DNA of 64,000 bases from Nocardia asteroides (GTDB lineage: Bacteria; Actinomycetota; Actinomycetes; Mycobacteriales; Mycobacteriaceae): the NCBI RefSeq assembly GCF_900637185.1, contig NZ_LR134352.1:1302001-1366000 (forward strand). Reading direction: 5' to 3'. Under the pieces are notes generated by a model. The model was not told where the DNA came from. It did not search any database and saw only the letters and a list, made by a program, of their open reading frames with translations. Below are positions 41,061 through 50,918 of the stretch, piece after piece. The translations under genes were made by a program, and so were the position numbers. Numbering within the stretch: position 1 is the stretch's first letter; every line of letters begins with the position of its first letter.

Positions 41061-42499
41061 CGGTCGTCTCGGGGCAGCCGGACCACGAAGGTCGCGCCGC
41101 CGCCGGGAGTCGGTGTCACCTCGACGGTGCCCGCGTGCGCGGCCACCAGCGCCGCCACGATGGACAGACCGAGCCCGGTGCCGCCGCTGCTGCGGGTGCG
41201 TGAGGTGTCGGTGCGGTAGAAGCGTTCGAAGATCCGTGCCGATTCCTCCGGCGACAGGCCGGGCCCGGTGTCGGCGACCTCCAGCCGGACCTCGTCCGCC
41301 GCCGGGGTCAGCCGCACGGTGATGGCGGTGCCGTCCGGTGTGTGCGTGCGCGCGTTGTTCAGCAGGTTGGTGAGGATCTGGCGCAGGCGGTGGTCGTCGC
41401 CGAGGATCTCCAGGGTGCCGGTGCCCTCGGCGATCTCCAGGCTGATCGGCCGGTGCTCGCCCGCGGCGGCCTCGACCGCGCGGGCGCTGTGCACGGCGTC
41501 GCCGGCGAGGGCGAGCAGGTCGACCGGTTTCAGGTCCACCGGGCGTTGCGCGTCGAGCCGGGCCAGCATCAGCAGGTCCTCCACCAGCAGGCCCATCCGC
41601 TGCGCCTCGTGCTCGATGCGATGCATGAACATCGCCGGATCGCCGGTCGCGCCCTGCCGGTACAGCTCGGCGAAACCGCGGATGGTGGTGAGCGGAGTAC
41701 GCAGTTCGTGACTGGCGTCGGCGACGAAACGCCGCATCCTGGCCTCGGATTCGCGGGCGGCCGACTCCGAGGCCTCGGTCGCGGCGAAGGCCTGCTGGAT
41801 CTGGGTGAGCATGCTGTTGAGCGAGCGGGACAGCCGGTCCACCTCGGTGTCGGTGCCGCGCACCGGAACCCGCCGGTGCAGCTGTCCCTCGGCGATGGCG
41901 GCCGCGGTCGCCTCGACCCGCCGCAGCGGGGCCAGGCTGCCCCGGACCACGAAATAGGCCGCGACGGCCAGCGCCACCAGCACGATCGCGCCGACCACCA
42001 GTTGCAGCACCACGAGATTGCGGACCGTCTCGATGTTCTCGGTGAGCGGCCACGCCACGGTCGCCGAGGCGCGATGCCCGGTCACCGTGAGCACCCGCCA
42101 CTGCTCGGTGGAATCGCCCAGCGAACCGACCGTGACCGGTTGCAGCGCGGGCGGATCCGGCAGATCGGGCGTGGCGTCGGTGCCGAAGACGTTGTCCAGG
42201 GTGACCGTGCGGGCGCCGTCGGCGCTCTCGGCCTTCAGGTAGTAGCGGCCGGGCGGCTGCCGATCCGGCGCGGGCAGGGGCAGCGTGGGCGCGGGCAGTC
42301 CGACGCGGCGCTCCCAGTCGACCGCGGCATCGGTGAGCTGCTGGTCGGTGCGGTTCTGCAGTGAGTTCTCCATCGCCTTGGTGACCACGAAACCCGAAGC
42401 GACCAAACCGAATCCGGCCATCGCCACGAGCATCAGCACCAGCGTCACCCGCAGCGGGATCGCCGCGAGCCTGCGGGCGATCCGGGCGCGCGCACTCAT
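41048..42499 (-). CDS. phoR: PhoR, sensor histidine kinase
   Basis: 483 aa. Membrane helices at about 15-40 and 163-187 flank an extracytoplasmic domain with PPGRYYLKAESADGARTV. A HAMP segment follows, then the H-box RRFVADASHELRTPLTTIRG (phosphoacceptor His264), N-box LTNLLNNARTHTPDG and G-box SSGGTGLGLSIV. The H-box region and the GFAELYRQGA continuation closely resemble M. tuberculosis PhoR. The gene overlaps phoP by ATGA. PhoPR in relatives governs acid/magnesium-linked and cell-envelope genes; the signal here is not known. Transcribed convergently with mce4. Confidence 0.88.
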   Translation of the reverse strand: MSARARIARRLAAIPLRVTLVLMLVAMAGFGLVASGFVVTKAMENSLQNRTDQQLTDAAVDWERRVGLPAPTLPLPAPDRQPPGRYYLKAESADGARTVTLDNVFGTDATPDLPDPPALQPVTVGSLGDSTEQWRVLTVTGHRASATVAWPLTENIETVRNLVVLQLVVGAIVLVALAVAAYFVVRGSLAPLRRVEATAAAIAEGQLHRRVPVRGTDTEVDRLSRSLNSMLTQIQQAFAATEASESAARESEARMRRFVADASHELRTPLTTIRGFAELYRQGATGDPAMFMHRIEHEAQRMGLLVEDLLMLARLDAQRPVDLKPVDLLALAGDAVHSARAVEAAAGEHRPISLEIAEGTGTLEILGDDHRLRQILTNLLNNARTHTPDGTAITVRLTPAADEVRLEVADTGPGLSPEESARIFERFYRTDTSRTRSSGGTGLGLSIVAALVAAHAGTVEVTPTPGGGATFVVRLPRDDRGPA

Positions 42500-43221
42500 C
42501 GCGCGGCCGGCTCCCGCATCACGTACCCGACGCCGCGCAGGGTATGGATCAATCGCTGCTCGCCGGTGTCGACCTTCTTGCGCAGGTACGACACATAGGT
42601 CTCCACCACGCCCACTTCACCGCCGAAGTCGTAGCGCCACACGTGATCCAGGATCCGGGGTTTGCTGAGCACGCTGCCCGCGTTCACCATGAAGTAGCGC
42701 AGCAGCGTGAACTCGGTGGGGGACAGGGCGACCGGCTCGCCCGCCTTCCACACCTCGTGGGTGTCGTCGTCGAGTTCGATGTCGGCGAACCGCAGCCGGG
42801 TGCTCGCCCGCTCTGGCGCGGTCTGCCCGGCCCGGCGCAGGATCACCCGCAGCCGGGCCACCACCTCCTCCAGGCTGAACGGCTTGGTGACGTAGTCGTC
42901 GGCGCCCAGGGTCAGCCCGGTGATCTTGTCGTCGACCTCGTCACGGGCGGTCAGGAACAGCACCGGGGCGTCGATGCCGTCGGCCCGCAACCGGCGCAGC
43001 AGGCCGAAGCCGTCCATGCCGGGCATCATCACGTCGACGATCAGCGCCTGCGGCCGGAACGAGCGCGCCTTGTCCAGACCCTCGGCGCCGTCGGCGGCGG
43101 TGGCCACCTCGAAGCCCTGGTAGCGCAGGCTCACCGCCAGCAGCTCGACGATCATCGGTTCGTCGTCGACGACGAGCACCCTGGCTTCGGGGGTCTGGGG
43201 CACACCGGTCATGGGTCTCAT
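42496..43221 (-). CDS. phoP: PhoP, OmpR-family response regulator
   Basis: 241 aa. Receiver domain: acidic pocket VVDDEP, phospho-acceptor Asp63 (LIVDVMMPGMDGFG), Lys113 (YVTKPFSLEEVVARLRVILR). C-terminal winged helix: LTFxADIEL-type opening (LRFADIELDDDTHEVWKAGE), LSPTEFTLLRYFMVNAG, and RKKVDTGEQRLIHTLRGVGY. It is nearly the same as mycobacterial PhoP through the receiver-linker and wing. The ATG at 43221 is chosen for the GAGGTGG upstream; ATG 43212 is the alternative. It lies 57 bp after otsA on the same strand, so it may be partly cotranscribed with it. Confidence 0.92.
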   Translation of the reverse strand: MRPMTGVPQTPEARVLVVDDEPMIVELLAVSLRYQGFEVATAADGAEGLDKARSFRPQALIVDVMMPGMDGFGLLRRLRADGIDAPVLFLTARDEVDDKITGLTLGADDYVTKPFSLEEVVARLRVILRRAGQTAPERASTRLRFADIELDDDTHEVWKAGEPVALSPTEFTLLRYFMVNAGSVLSKPRILDHVWRYDFGGEVGVVETYVSYLRKKVDTGEQRLIHTLRGVGYVMREPAAR

Positions 43222-43278
43222 GGTCCACCACCTCGCTGGGAAGTGGCTGGACCCATGCTGTGAGGTCGCTGTGTGCGC

Positions 43279-44823
<1,545 letters not shown>

Positions 44824-44882
44824 TCACGCATCCTTTGCGCGTCGCAGGGTCCCGCTTTGAGGTTGTGGTAGTCGGGGAGGGG

Positions 44883-45041
44883 TCAGCTGGGGCCGATGCC
44901 GAGCATCGACAGCAGCATCCGGCACTCGTCGGCGTCTTCGGCGTACGCCGCGACGACCCGCTGTGCCTGGCGAGCGGTCTCGTCGGCCAGTGGCTCGAGC
45001 TCGTCGTCGGCGATGTCGTTGGCGCTGCTCTTGGCGGCCAT
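44883..45041 (-). CDS. 52-codon conserved protein upstream of otsA
   Basis: 52 aa, from the ATG at 45041 to the TGA at 44883: MAAKSSANDIADDELEPLAD, then QRVVAAYAEDADECRMLLSM and LGIGPS. A strong GGGAGGACGAACCACT precedes the start. It is 59 bp upstream of otsA on the same strand. M. tuberculosis has a small gene (Rv3489) in this position, and the DECRMLLSMLGI ending looks family-specific. Acidic, one cysteine, no signal peptide. Function unknown; possibly a modulator of OtsA. Confidence 0.8.
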   Translation of the reverse strand: MAAKSSANDIADDELEPLADETARQAQRVVAAYAEDADECRMLLSMLGIGPS

Positions 45042-45212
45042 AGTGGTTCGTCCTCCCGGTTTCCAAACGCTCTACGTGCGAGTGGTCAATACTATCGGTC
45101 GCTCGTGCACGGCCGATGAACTCCCGACCCGATCACCCCACCCCGGTGCAGGGCCGTGGCGGTCCCGTTACCGTGATGGTCGGACAGCTCCACCCCGCAG
45201 AGAGGTTTTTCC

Positions 45213-46046
45213 ATGCCAGTGGCCACGGTGAACGGCATCGCACTGAACTATCAGGTCAAGGGCGACCGTACCAAGGGCACCGACGTCAAGGGCGGCGGTC
45301 CGCTGGTGGTGTTGATCATGGGCACCGGATCGCCCGGTCGGGTGTGGGAACTCCATCAGGTGCCCGCGCTGGTCGCGGCGGGCTACCGGGTGTGCACCTT
45401 CGACAACCGGGGTATCGCGCCCTCGTTCGAGGCGGCCTCCGGCATGCGGATCGAGGAGCTGGTGGCCGACACCGCCGCGCTGATCGAGCTCATCGACGAG
45501 GGCCCGGCGCTGGTCGCGGGCACCTCGATGGGCGCGCGCGTCGCCCAGGAGCTGGCGCTGGCCCGTCCCGACCTGGTCCGCAAGGCCGTGTTCATGGCCG
45601 GTCACGCCCGATTGGACCAGTTCCAGAAGACGCTGTCGGCCGGCGAGCAGGACCTCGACGCCGCGGGCGTGCAGCTGCCCGCCAAATTCGAGGCGGCGCT
45701 GACCGCCGTGATGAACCTGTCACCCGCGACCATGGCCGACACCAACGCGGCCCGCGACTGGCTGGACCTGTTCGAGTTCACCGGCGGTGCCGCCACCCCG
45801 GGTGTCCGGGCCCAGCGGGCCATGGACCACGAGTTCGACCGGGTGGCGGCCTATCGCGCAATCACGGTGCCCTGCCTGGCAATTGGCTTCGCCGATGATA
45901 GGATGATTCCGCCTTATCTGTCGCGGGAGGTCGCCGACGCCATCCCCGGCGCCAGGTACCAGGAGATCCCGGACACCGGCCACTACGGCTACCTGGAACG
46001 CCCCGAGGCGGTCAACAAGATCCTCCTCGATTTCTTCGCGGCTTGA
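45213..46046 (+). CDS. Alpha/beta-hydrolase fold protein
   Basis: 277 aa. Nucleophile elbow GTSMGARV (Ser105), oxyanion loop near LIMGTGSPGRVWE, acid in IGFADDRMIPP and histidine in IPDTGHYGYLERP. It resembles the haloperoxidase/BpoC-like hydrolases of actinobacteria. Lone gene with GAGAGG before the ATG, divergent from the otsA unit, and followed by an MbtH-like gene after 117 bp. Substrate unknown. Confidence 0.85.
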   Translation: MPVATVNGIALNYQVKGDRTKGTDVKGGGPLVVLIMGTGSPGRVWELHQVPALVAAGYRVCTFDNRGIAPSFEAASGMRIEELVADTAALIELIDEGPALVAGTSMGARVAQELALARPDLVRKAVFMAGHARLDQFQKTLSAGEQDLDAAGVQLPAKFEAALTAVMNLSPATMADTNAARDWLDLFEFTGGAATPGVRAQRAMDHEFDRVAAYRAITVPCLAIGFADDRMIPPYLSREVADAIPGARYQEIPDTGHYGYLERPEAVNKILLDFFAA

Positions 46047-46163
46047 CCGTCGAGGCTGAGGTAACCGCCTACACGTAACGTCAGCCTTGCTAGGGTCGAC
46101 ACAACGCCCGGGTTCGCGCCCGGCGCGATCCCGTACACAGCGCCAGTATCCAGTGAGGTGAAA

Positions 46164-46400
46164 TTGAGCACCAACCCCTTCGACGACGAGGACGGCCGCT
46201 TCTTCGTTCTGGTCAACGACGAAGAGCAGCACTCCCTGTGGCCCGCTTTCGCGGAGGTCCCGGCGGGTTGGCGTGTCGTGTTCGGCGAAGAGAGCCGGGC
46301 CGCGTGCGTCGAGTACGTCGAGAAGAACTGGACCGACATGCGTCCCAAGAGCCTGCGCGACGCGATGGCCGCCGACGATGCGGCCCGCGCCCAGTCCTGA
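46164..46400 (+). CDS. MbtH-like protein
   Basis: 78 aa with the complete MbtH signature: [40 protein letters not shown] and [18 protein letters not shown], including the three conserved tryptophans. MbtH proteins bind and activate adenylation domains of non-ribosomal peptide synthetases. The start is taken as TTG 46164 (protein STNPFDDE as in the family) because GAGGTG lies 3-8 nt upstream; a GTG at 46158 adds two residues. No NRPS gene is in the window, so it acts in trans or on a distant cluster. Confidence 0.88.
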   Translation: MSTNPFDDEDGRFFVLVNDEEQHSLWPAFAEVPAGWRVVFGEESRAACVEYVEKNWTDMRPKSLRDAMAADDAARAQS

Positions 46401-46518
46401 GCAGTAACACAGATACTGCGCCGGGACCTCGCTGAGCGCGACGGCCGCGTGGCACCTCTACCGATGCCACGCGGCCGCCGCGCCCCGCTATGATGCCTTC
46501 GGGATCACGTACCAACCC

Positions 46519-46590
46519 GCCTCCTTAGCTCAGTGGTAGAGCACCGCTCTTGTAAAGCGAAGGTCGTCAGTTCAATCCTGACAGGGGGCT
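46519..46590 (+). tRNA. tRNA-Thr (anticodon TGT)
   Basis: A 72-nt cloverleaf: acceptor gcctcct / agggggc, D-arm gctc...gagc, anticodon loop CTTGTAA with TGT at positions 34-36, T-arm gtcag-ttcaatc-ctgac, discriminator T. No CCA is encoded. One C-A mismatch tops the anticodon stem. A Rho-independent terminator follows at 46597. Confidence 0.95.
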
Positions 46591-46596
46591 CAGCCC

Positions 46597-46632
46597 GAAC
46601 CTGGCCTGCGACGACAGGCCAGGTTCTTTTTT
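46597..46632 (+). terminator. Rho-independent terminator of tRNA-Thr
   Basis: Perfect 12-bp stem gaacctggcctg / caggccaggttc, 6-nt loop, then six T. The most canonical terminator in the window. Confidence 0.93.
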
Positions 46633-46672
46633 CGCCCTGATCGCCGGTCCCGAGCGGACTATTCTGCGCTCG

Positions 46673-47599
46673 ATGGATATCTCTGGTTCGGCGCGCCGTT
46701 CGATCGGCGTGCTGGCGGCTGCCGTGACCGCCGCCCTGTTGCCCGCCGCCGGTCCGGCCGGTGCCGCGCCCGAATCGTGTCCGCAGTGGACGAAACAGAC
46801 TGTCGCCGCCGGGTACGGCGTGCTCGAGAATCTCGCCTTCGACGGGCGCGGCAATGCGCTGCTGTCGGAGCAGTCCCTGACCGGGGGCGCCGGGGCCGTG
46901 CAGCGCTTGGCCGCCGATGGCGCGAGATCTGTCGCGGTGCGCGATGTCGACGGGCCCGGCGGTGTCCTCGTCGACGGCGACACGGCCTACTTCACCACCG
47001 GGAACACCGCCACGGCCGCGCTCGCGGGCCGCACGGACGGCACCATCGGCGCGCTCGACCTCGACACCGGCGCGGTCACCACGGTCGCGGCCGGGCTCAC
47101 GATGCCGAACGGTCTGGCGCGGCTGCCCGACGGCGACTTCGTGGTGAGCCGGGATGTGGGCGCGGGTTCCATGACCCGGGTCGGCCTCGACGGCAGCGCG
47201 AGCCCCTACGCGCCCGCCCTCACCTCCACCAACGGCCTCGCCTTCGACGGGGCGCGGAATCGGCTCGTCGTCTCGACCACGTTCGACCCGGCGACCGTGG
47301 TCACCTACGTCGACTACGCCGACCCCACCCGACCCACCCCGCAGACCGTGCTCCCCGGTTTCGGCCCGCTCAACTCGGCGGACGACCTCACCGTCGGCCC
47401 CGACGGCATCGCCTACGTCGCCCTCAACGTCGCGGGCCGCATCCAGCGGGTCGACCTGGACACCAACCAGACCTGCACCATCGCCGACGGCCTCCCCCTG
47501 TCCTCGTCGGTCCGCCTCGGTGCGGGCCCAGGCTGGTCCGACCACGCCCTCTACGTGACAAGCTTCCTCGGCACCCTCACCCGCCTGACCCCACCCTGA
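46673..47599 (+). CDS. Secreted SMP-30/beta-propeller-like protein
   Basis: 308 aa. Signal peptide (RRSIGVLAAAVTAALLPAAG, cleavage near GAA-APES), then repeated beta-propeller blades: NLAFDGRGNALLSEQ, GPGGVLVDGDTAYFTTGNTA, MPNGLARLPDGDFVVSRDVG, STNGLAFDGARNRLVVSTTF and SADDLTVGPDGIAYVALNVA. The PNGLA/DGIAYVA rhythm is that of SMP-30/gluconolactonase-like and ScyX-type propellers. No catalytic site can be assigned. The ATG has no clear Shine-Dalgarno. One cysteine near the N-terminus and one in the last blade (NQTCTIADG) might pair. Confidence 0.75.
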   Translation: MDISGSARRSIGVLAAAVTAALLPAAGPAGAAPESCPQWTKQTVAAGYGVLENLAFDGRGNALLSEQSLTGGAGAVQRLAADGARSVAVRDVDGPGGVLVDGDTAYFTTGNTATAALAGRTDGTIGALDLDTGAVTTVAAGLTMPNGLARLPDGDFVVSRDVGAGSMTRVGLDGSASPYAPALTSTNGLAFDGARNRLVVSTTFDPATVVTYVDYADPTRPTPQTVLPGFGPLNSADDLTVGPDGIAYVALNVAGRIQRVDLDTNQTCTIADGLPLSSSVRLGAGPGWSDHALYVTSFLGTLTRLTPP

Positions 47600-47819
47600 C
47601 GGCGCTGCGCTCGGAGTCAGGCGCAGTTCTTTCGAGGACGACCAGGCTTGCGCTGCCATTCCTCGGCGAACTTCCGGATCGGAACGGCATCCGGACGCGC
47701 GGCAGTCCGCCGCGTCTTTGGCGTGACCCCAAGACTTTTGGGGCGACCTCGCGACCACGCGGTGAGGTATCTTCCATGCGATCGCCGCAAGGGTCGGCGC
47801 GCAGAGGAAGACGCTCCAC

Positions 47820-48230
47820 ATGTTCACCAAGTCCTTTGCGGCCGCCGTGCTCTCGGTGAGCGCCGCTGCCGTCCTCGCGGCACCGTCCGCCACCGCCGAG
47901 CCGGTCAACTGGGGCGCCGTGTCCCTCAGCGCGTGGGGCAACGTCTACGCGTTCTCGGTCAACCATCCGACGGAAGCCGACGCTGTTCGGGCCGCGGACC
48001 GGGCGTGCAAGGGGCAGGGCATCATCGACTGCCGCACGATTGTGACGTTCGCGGACGGCTGCGGTGCGGTCGTGACGAGTCCGCTCTCGATCGTCGCCGG
48101 GGTCCCGATCATGGGCTTCGGTAAAGGGACGAACCCGGGGGAGGCGATCGCGGACGCCACCCGCAACCTCCCCACCGGCACCGGAAGCGCCGGCTCGTTC
48201 GATCGCGACCACGCCTGCACGGTGCTCTGA
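47820..48230 (+). CDS. Secreted DUF4189 protein
   Basis: 136 aa with a signal peptide (KSFAAAVLSVSAAAVLAAPS, cleavage near ATA-EPVN) and a DUF4189 domain: WGAVSLSAWGNVYAFSVNHP, EADAVRAADRACKGQGIIDC, TIVTFADGCGAVV and EAIADATRNL. Four cysteines can form two disulphides. Family members are small secreted proteins of unknown function. The 220 bp upstream contain no gene, only a short CCCCAA/TTGGGG hairpin at 47727-47743. Confidence 0.82.
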   Translation: MFTKSFAAAVLSVSAAAVLAAPSATAEPVNWGAVSLSAWGNVYAFSVNHPTEADAVRAADRACKGQGIIDCRTIVTFADGCGAVVTSPLSIVAGVPIMGFGKGTNPGEAIADATRNLPTGTGSAGSFDRDHACTVL

Positions 48231-48344
48231 TCCGATTCCCCTGCCCATGAAAGCAGGGGCGATCGATCCACTCCGAAACGGTGGTGTTTCTCACTAGGCT
48301 CGCTCGCACGCCGACCCCGGCGTATCTGTTCGAGAGGGATCCTC

Positions 48345-48569
48345 GTGAAACGCTTCGCCATCCTCGCCGCCGCGGTCACCGCGATCGGCGCAGCCTCCGC
48401 CGGACTCGCCACCGCGACCCCGGCCCAGCCCGCCCTCAGCCAACCGCCGACAGCCCAGCCGGTCGTCCTGCAAACCGGCTCGGCCGTCATCGACCTGCTC
48501 GCCTACTTCGCCGCAGGCTGCTTCGGCAGTTGGAGCCCCGCCCCACCCCCACACTGCGTCACCCAGTGA
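48345..48569 (+). CDS. Small secreted protein
   Basis: 74 aa: signal peptide (MKRFAILAAAVTAIGAASAG, cleavage near ATA-TPAQ) and a mature part of about 48 residues ending VIDLLAYFAAGCFGSWSPAP and PPHCVTQ, with two cysteines. GTG start with GAGAGGGAT upstream. This type is common in Nocardia and Mycobacterium but has no assigned role. It follows another secreted protein gene after 115 bp. Confidence 0.7.
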   Translation: MKRFAILAAAVTAIGAASAGLATATPAQPALSQPPTAQPVVLQTGSAVIDLLAYFAAGCFGSWSPAPPPHCVTQ

Positions 48570-48590
48570 CCACGCGAGCCTGACTGGCCA

Positions 48591-48622
48591 GGCCCCCGAC
48601 CCGCATCGACGCGGCGGGGGCC
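48591..48622. terminator. Terminator between convergent small secreted protein and HIT genes
   Basis: ggcccccg (48591-48598) pairs with cgggggcc (48615-48622), with an inner ccgc/gcgg continuation. Confidence 0.65.
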
Positions 48623-48639
48623 GCACCGCGAAAACCGCC

Positions 48640-49065
48640 TCAGGCCGGGACGTTGGCCTCGTGGCCCAGTGTGCGGAGGGCGGCCTTGATCTTGGATTGG
48701 GCCTCGTCGAGGGATTCGGGGGTGGGGGAGGGGTCGGCGCTGGAGATGTCGAAGTCGCCCATGGTGTAGGCGGGGAAGACGTGGGTGTGCAGGTGGGGGA
48801 CCTCGAGGCCGGCGATGAGCAGGCCGGCGCGGGGGGCATCGAAGGCGATGCGGACGGCCTGGCCGATCTTCTGGGCTACGCCGGTGAGGCGGGCCATGAC
48901 CTCGGGGGCGACGTCCTGCCACTGGTCGATCTCGGCGCGCGGCACGATGAGGGTGTGACCCTGGGTGACGGGGGCGATGGTGAGGAAGGCGACGAACTCG
49001 TCGTCCTCCCAGACGAAGCGGCCGGGAAGCTGGCCGGCGATGATCGCGCTGAAGACGGATGCCAT
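48640..49065 (-). CDS. HIT-family hydrolase
   Basis: 141 aa: [33 protein letters not shown] and the histidine triad [10 protein letters not shown], which together define the HIT fold (nucleotide/phosphoramidate hydrolases acting on dinucleoside polyphosphates or AMP derivatives). A second HIT gene lies at 55622. No Shine-Dalgarno is clear at the ATG. It is next to a PH-domain gene 14 bp upstream on the same strand. Confidence 0.87.
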   Translation of the reverse strand: MASVFSAIIAGQLPGRFVWEDDEFVAFLTIAPVTQGHTLIVPRAEIDQWQDVAPEVMARLTGVAQKIGQAVRIAFDAPRAGLLIAGLEVPHLHTHVFPAYTMGDFDISSADPSPTPESLDEAQSKIKAALRTLGHEANVPA

Positions 49066-49079
49066 AGCGGCGAGCCTAA

Positions 49080-49457
49080 CTAGATCCCCACGAAATGCGA
49101 CAGGATGCCCTGCACCTCGTAGATGTCGACCTGACGGTTGAACCGCTGCTTGACCGGCTCGTTCCCGCTGCCGATCCAGATGTACAGCTCGGCGTCGAGG
49201 TCGAAGGTGCCCGCGGTCTCCACGGCGAAGTGGCTGATCGAGCGGTACGGGATGCTGTGATAGCTGACCTTGCGGCCGGTGACGCCCTGCTTGTCGACCA
49301 GGATCAGCCGCCGGTTGGTGAACAGCATCGCGTCGCGGACCAGGATGAACGCCGAATACACCTGCTCGCCCTGGCCGAACAGTTTCGCGTATTCCTGCTG
49401 GGCGGCGGCCGGGTCGATCCGGCCCGCGTTGCCCATCATTCCGTCGAGCAGACCCAT
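49080..49457 (-). CDS. Bacterial PH-domain protein
   Basis: 125 aa: an N-terminal helix ([20 protein letters not shown]) and a bacterial pleckstrin-homology domain ([53 protein letters not shown]). The [12 protein letters not shown].tGrkv.y.siPyrsI signature is typical of the bPH_1/YvbH-like family. Role unknown. GAGGGGAGAAC precedes the ATG. Likely cotranscribed with the HIT gene. Confidence 0.85.
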   Translation of the reverse strand: MGLLDGMMGNAGRIDPAAAQQEYAKLFGQGEQVYSAFILVRDAMLFTNRRLILVDKQGVTGRKVSYHSIPYRSISHFAVETAGTFDLDAELYIWIGSGNEPVKQRFNRQVDIYEVQGILSHFVGI

Positions 49458-49642
49458 GACGTTCTCCCCTCGTCCGTTCGCGGCGCGCGGTCCTCGCACC
49501 AGGATCATTGTCCCCCAACCGAACCCGTCGTGGGTGGCATGCGCGGGTGAATTCGCGGTGGCCGTCGCCGTCGCCGACCGGTGCGGGCGCCCGGAACGGG
49601 CCGTGCGCGCGGCCTGCGCGCAGCGCGACTAATCTCTCTGGC

Positions 49643-50917
49643 GTGCGCGTACTCGTCATCGGTTCCGGAGCCCGTGAACATGCCCTCGTCCTGGCCCTGC
49701 GCCGAGATCCCTCGGTCGCCGCGGTCATCGCCGCGCCCGGTAACCCGGGCATCGGTCAGCATGCCGAGCTCCGCCAGGTCGACCCCTGCTCGGGCGAGGC
49801 CGTGGTCGCGCTGGCGACCGAGGTCGCGGCCGACCTGGTGGTGATCGGGCCCGAGGTGCCGCTGGTGCTCGGCATCGCCGACGCCGTGCGCGCGGCCGGG
49901 TTCCCGGTGTTCGGCCCGTCCAAGGACGCGGCCCGCATCGAAGGGTCCAAGGCCTTCGCCAAGGACGTGATGGCCGCGGCCGGGGTGCGGACCGCGCACA
50001 GCGAGATCGTGGACAACCCGGGCGACCTGGACGCCGCGCTGGACCGTTTCGGCCCCACCTGGGTGGTCAAGGACGACGGGCTCGCCGCGGGCAAGGGCGT
50101 TGTGGTGACCACCGACCGGCGCGCGGCCCGCGATCACGGCGCCGAGCTGCTCGAACAGGGACACCCGGTGCTGCTCGAGTCGTTCCTGGACGGCCCGGAG
50201 GTGTCGCTGTTCTGCCTGGTCGACGGTGAGACCGTGGTCCCGCTGCTGCCCGCGCAGGATCACAAGCGCGTCGGCGACGGCGACTCCGGTCCCAACACCG
50301 GCGGCATGGGCGCCTACACCCCGCTGCCGTGGCTGCCCGCGGAGACACTGACCGAGATCGTCGAGGACGTGGTGAAGCCCGTCGCGGCCGAGCTGGTCCG
50401 CCGGGGCAGTGCGTTCTCCGGCCTGCTGTACGCGGGTCTGGCCGTGGGGACCAACGGTCCGGCCGTGGTCGAATTCAACTGTCGTTTCGGTGATCCCGAG
50501 ACCCAGGCGGTGCTGGCCCTGCTGGACAGCCCGTTCGCCGAGCTGCTGTTCGCCACCGCCACCGGCACCCTGGCCGACGTGGCGGCGCCGCGCTGGAAGG
50601 ACGGCTCGGCGATCACCGTGGTGCTGGCCGCCGAGAACTACCCGGCCCGCCCGCGCACCGGTGACGTGATCACCGGTGCCGAGGACGGCGCGCTGGAGGG
50701 TGAGACGCTGGTGCTGCACGCGGGCACCGGGCAGCGCGAGGACAAGGCGCTGGTCTCGGCCGGTGGCCGGGTGCTGAACGTGGTCGGCGTCGGCGCCGAT
50801 CTGGCCGAGGCCAGGGAGCGGGCCTACGCCCGGCTGGCCCAGATCAAGCTGCCGGGCAGCCACTTCCGCACCGATATCGGCGCCACCGAGGTCGTCGTGC
50901 CGGAGCGCGCGAAGTAG
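49643..50917 (+). CDS. purD: PurD, phosphoribosylamine-glycine ligase
   Basis: 424-aa ATP-grasp enzyme: [75 protein letters not shown] and [15 protein letters not shown]. It catalyses step 2 of purine synthesis. The GTG at 49643 is chosen because RVLVIGSGA is the normal PurD start; the frame upstream is not conserved. purB lies at 54103, so purine genes are spread here as in M. tuberculosis. It ends one base from the convergent M23 gene. Confidence 0.95.
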   Translation: MRVLVIGSGAREHALVLALRRDPSVAAVIAAPGNPGIGQHAELRQVDPCSGEAVVALATEVAADLVVIGPEVPLVLGIADAVRAAGFPVFGPSKDAARIEGSKAFAKDVMAAAGVRTAHSEIVDNPGDLDAALDRFGPTWVVKDDGLAAGKGVVVTTDRRAARDHGAELLEQGHPVLLESFLDGPEVSLFCLVDGETVVPLLPAQDHKRVGDGDSGPNTGGMGAYTPLPWLPAETLTEIVEDVVKPVAAELVRRGSAFSGLLYAGLAVGTNGPAVVEFNCRFGDPETQAVLALLDSPFAELLFATATGTLADVAAPRWKDGSAITVVLAAENYPARPRTGDVITGAEDGALEGETLVLHAGTGQREDKALVSAGGRVLNVVGVGADLAEARERAYARLAQIKLPGSHFRTDIGATEVVVPERAK

Positions 50918-50918
50918 C

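Noticed and set aside
46519..47819. tRNA-Thr as a possible integration site of a genomic island
   Set aside because: No integrase, no repeat of the tRNA 3' end and no phage or plasmid genes appear downstream.
47600..47819. Possible short gene in the gap before the DUF4189 gene
   Set aside because: No frame has a start with ribosome binding site and natural composition; only a weak CCCCAA/TTGGGG hairpin is visible.
46505..47941. 478-codon antisense frame across the tRNA and the SMP-30-like gene
   Set aside because: It runs through a tRNA and a canonical terminator and has no recognisable domain.
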